Shown here in pieces: positions 61,905 through 64,000 of a stretch of DNA of 64,000 bases. The notes under the pieces were generated by a model, which worked only from the letters and a program-made list of their open reading frames with translations, was not told the DNA's origin and made no database searches. The position numbers and the translations under genes are program-made. This DNA comes from Centropus unirufus (taxonomy: Eukaryota; Chordata; Aves; Cuculiformes; Centropidae). Position 1 is the first letter of the stretch. Each line of letters begins with the position of its first letter. The stretch covers positions 1,433,600 through 1,497,599 of the forward strand of contig VYZI01000120.1 in the NCBI GenBank assembly GCA_013397695.1, in the 5' to 3' direction.

Positions 61905-62342
61905 ATAGGAAGGACATGGAATTGTTGGACTGGGCCCAAAGGAGGGCCACAAAAATGAACTGAGGGTTGAAGCATCTCTGCAATAGAGATAGGCTGAGAG
62001 AGTTGGGGTTTTTCAGCCTGGAGAAGGGAAGGCTCCGGGGAGGCTGTACACTGGCTTTCCAGTAGCTGAAGGGGGATACAGGAAAGCTGGGGAGGGACTT
62101 TTTACAAGGCCATGGAGTGATAGGAGGAGAAGGAATGGCTTTAAATTGGAAGAAAGATTTAGGTTAGACATTAGGAAGAAATTCTTCATGATGAGGGTGG
62201 TGAGCCACTGGCCCAGGGTGCCCAGAGAAGTCCTGGCTGTCCCATGCCTGGAGGTGTTCTGATGGGAGGTGTCTCTGCTCATGGCAAGGGGGTTGTAACT
62301 AGATGAGCTTTAAGATCCTTTCCAACCCAGGACCATTCTATG
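61905..62342 (+). mobile_element. CR1 LINE, longest copy, with internal deletion
   Basis: The plus strand begins in AGGAAGGACATGGAATTGTT and continues with GGAGGGCCACAAAAATGAAC, GGCTGAGAGAGTTGGGGTTT, TTCAGCCTGGAGAAGGGAAG, GCTGGGGAGGGACTTTTTAC, GACATTAGGAAGAAATTCTT and CCAGAGAAGTCCTGGCTGTC. It ends in CCATTCTATG. Near 62258, GAGGTGTTC joins straight to TGATGGGAGG. The AAGGCCAGGTTGGATGGGGC-type block found in sister copies is absent, so roughly 35-40 bases are deleted. At about 438 bases it is the longest CR1 here. No reverse transcriptase domain is included. Confidence 0.95.
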
Positions 62343-64000
62343 TAAAACTTCACTGGCAAAGGGGCAGCAGAGGGAGGGTGTGGGTGCCCCCATGCAACCT
62401 GGTGCTCTGCTTCTCCATGAGATAAACCCTTGCAGGAGGGTTTAACTTTCCACTAAACATCTTGGTACCCACCAGCTTGTGCACTGCCATGTTTGCAACA
62501 AGGAAGAATAAACAAAAGCATTAGTTGTAAAGGTCTTACTTAATTTTACCTTCCTAGATAAAAACATACACCAAGAATAATAAATATAAGACATGATTTT
62601 CAAGAAATTGGAACAAGGGTGAAAAGCTGGAAGTTGAAGTGTTGAATGGCTCTGGAGACATTAAGTGTTGATGAAGGACACATGATGCTAGCATTTTGGG
62701 GGGCTTGGAATGTAAACCACATTTCCTTAGGCTAATTGTGCAGAAAAATAGCCGAGCACTGCAGTTTTCTCTGCAAAACAGTGTGATTGTGCAGCAGTGT
62801 TAACATTTACTGACTATGGAGTCCGCTTATTTCCCCCATTTTTTTATTATCAGCAAAACTTTAATTACAGCTTACCTACCACCTTCTGCCTACATTTACA
62901 ATGCAATAAATTTTCAGTCCCCCTATGCAATCTGCATCTCAAACAGTGCAGTGCTCCAGCAATGGACGTTATTGATTCCTTGAAGAAATTATAACAGCAT
63001 TTGTTCCAAGGAAAACAGGAACACAGAGGTGTACACATGTGCATGCCAGATATTAAACTGCCCCCTATCTCCACCAGCACTCACTTGTCTGTGCTTTATT
63101 GAGCAACACAACTCCAGGTTAGAGACTCAGTACAGTTATTTTAAGGTGATTGATGGGAGTGAGGAGCAACAGAAGCAGGAACAGGAATTTGGACAGAATT
63201 TGATTCCTGATTTTTTAATATGTTTCTCCCCCACCTGGGCTGTAGGATTATTTAAAACTGGTGTACAAAATAAAAAAAAAAAGGTAGCTTAATGATTTTA
63301 AAAAAGAATATGAATTTACTTTGTGGCGTGTATTTGATTTTTCTGTCTTAATGTCTGGAACTGGTGTGGTTGTGAACAGTAATTAAAGGTGGAATCAATG
63401 AGCTCTTAGGTATTGTGAAGGAAAAAATAGCTGGAAATTGAGTAAATGAAATATTTGAAAGATATCGTTTCGCAGATTACTGCTGGTTTGGAAATACAAA
63501 CAATGGAATTAATTGAAGGAGTCTGAAGGTAGGAATTTGATTGTTGTCTATTGTGTTAATTTTTCATTAATATTCAATAACTTGATGAATGCCACCACAG
63601 CTGCATCAGCTCAGCTGAAGCTCTGTGCGTTGCAAGAGAAGCCTTCCCAAATACTTTTGTTTAATACACGTCTTGGACACGTTCTCTGATGTAATTAGTT
63701 TAAAGTGAAATCCATGATTAATATCCAGTGGCCATCATGACGTGTTGGACGGATCTCTGTCCTAAGGCATAACCCAGCAGGTGTGCCAGTGCAGAGCTGG
63801 CATATGGGAGCTTTCCTCTCCTGTCCAAGGGCGAAATAGCTAAAACACTACTAAAGGGAGAAAAAAACTGAGCCGTTCGGGTGACAAGCGAAATGTAAAG
63901 CCTGTGACTTCGCAGTGATGAAGAGATCAGTCGGGAGGGTGACGTGATGCGTTCCATCACCCAGTGCCAAAAGCCGCGCTGTGCCTGTCTTGTGGCTCCT
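62343..64000. other. Gene-free unique DNA
   Basis: No gene or interspersed repeat is recognised. A11 occurs at 63272-63282. From about 63720 to the window end CpGs are somewhat denser (about a dozen in 260 bases) without high GC. Short open frames at 62797-63292 and 63718-63960 have no recognisable product. Confidence 0.6.

Noticed and set aside
1..64000. CRISPR array, prokaryotic operon or phage region
   Set aside because: No regularly spaced direct repeats, no dense coding, and vertebrate CR1 repeats throughout.
1..64000. Endogenous retrovirus or LTR element
   Set aside because: No paired long terminal repeats, primer-binding site or retroviral protein segment was recognised.

Overview
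The window looks like nuclear DNA from a bird. The evidence is the repeats. Seven 5'-truncated copies carry the CR1 LINE 3' end, including the typical CR1 terminus with an octamer close to ATTCTATG. I see no Alu, B1, L1 or other mammalian-type repeats. By my placements CR1 makes up about 2 kb of 64 kb (about 3%). A hand count of twelve 60-base rows gives about 42% GC. The species cannot be told from this.

I find no protein-coding gene, rRNA, intact tRNA, bacterial operon or CRISPR array. The longest stop-free stretches (197 codons on the minus strand at 11949-12542, 169 codons on the plus strand at 59491-60000) match nothing I recognise. They are near what chance allows in 64 kb. The window is best described as intergenic DNA or the inside of a very long intron.

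Layout. 1-2166: unique DNA with a small CpG-rich patch at 521-670. 2167-2380: CR1 (minus). 2381-9062: unique DNA. 9063-9122: an old tRNA-headed SINE fragment like MIR (minus). 9300-9627: a CR1 of a different lineage from the others (plus). 13113-13495: CR1 (minus). 13498-24468: unique DNA with G/T- or A/C-only tracts, an ancient repeat remnant, and an AT-rich block holding two perfect inverted repeats at 22148-22307. 24469-24662: CR1 (plus). 24663-32083: AT-rich blocks, a second CpG-rich patch at 27301-27430, and an isolated 14-base CR1 tail at 28016. 32084-32254 and 42335-42583: CR1 (plus). 42584-61881: mostly unique DNA with short duplications. 61882-62342: a TA microsatellite abutting the longest CR1 copy (plus), which has an internal deletion. 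62343-64000: unique DNA.

The leads most worth checking are: a possible plus-strand transcription skew; several strong acceptor/donor pairs on the plus strand (notably 20348-20383, 54477-54578 and 60421-60626); two miniature CpG-island-like patches; the palindrome-bearing AT-rich block near 22.2 kb; and a poly(A) flanked by 10-base direct repeats at 52089-52120. I did not find a convincing new biological system here.
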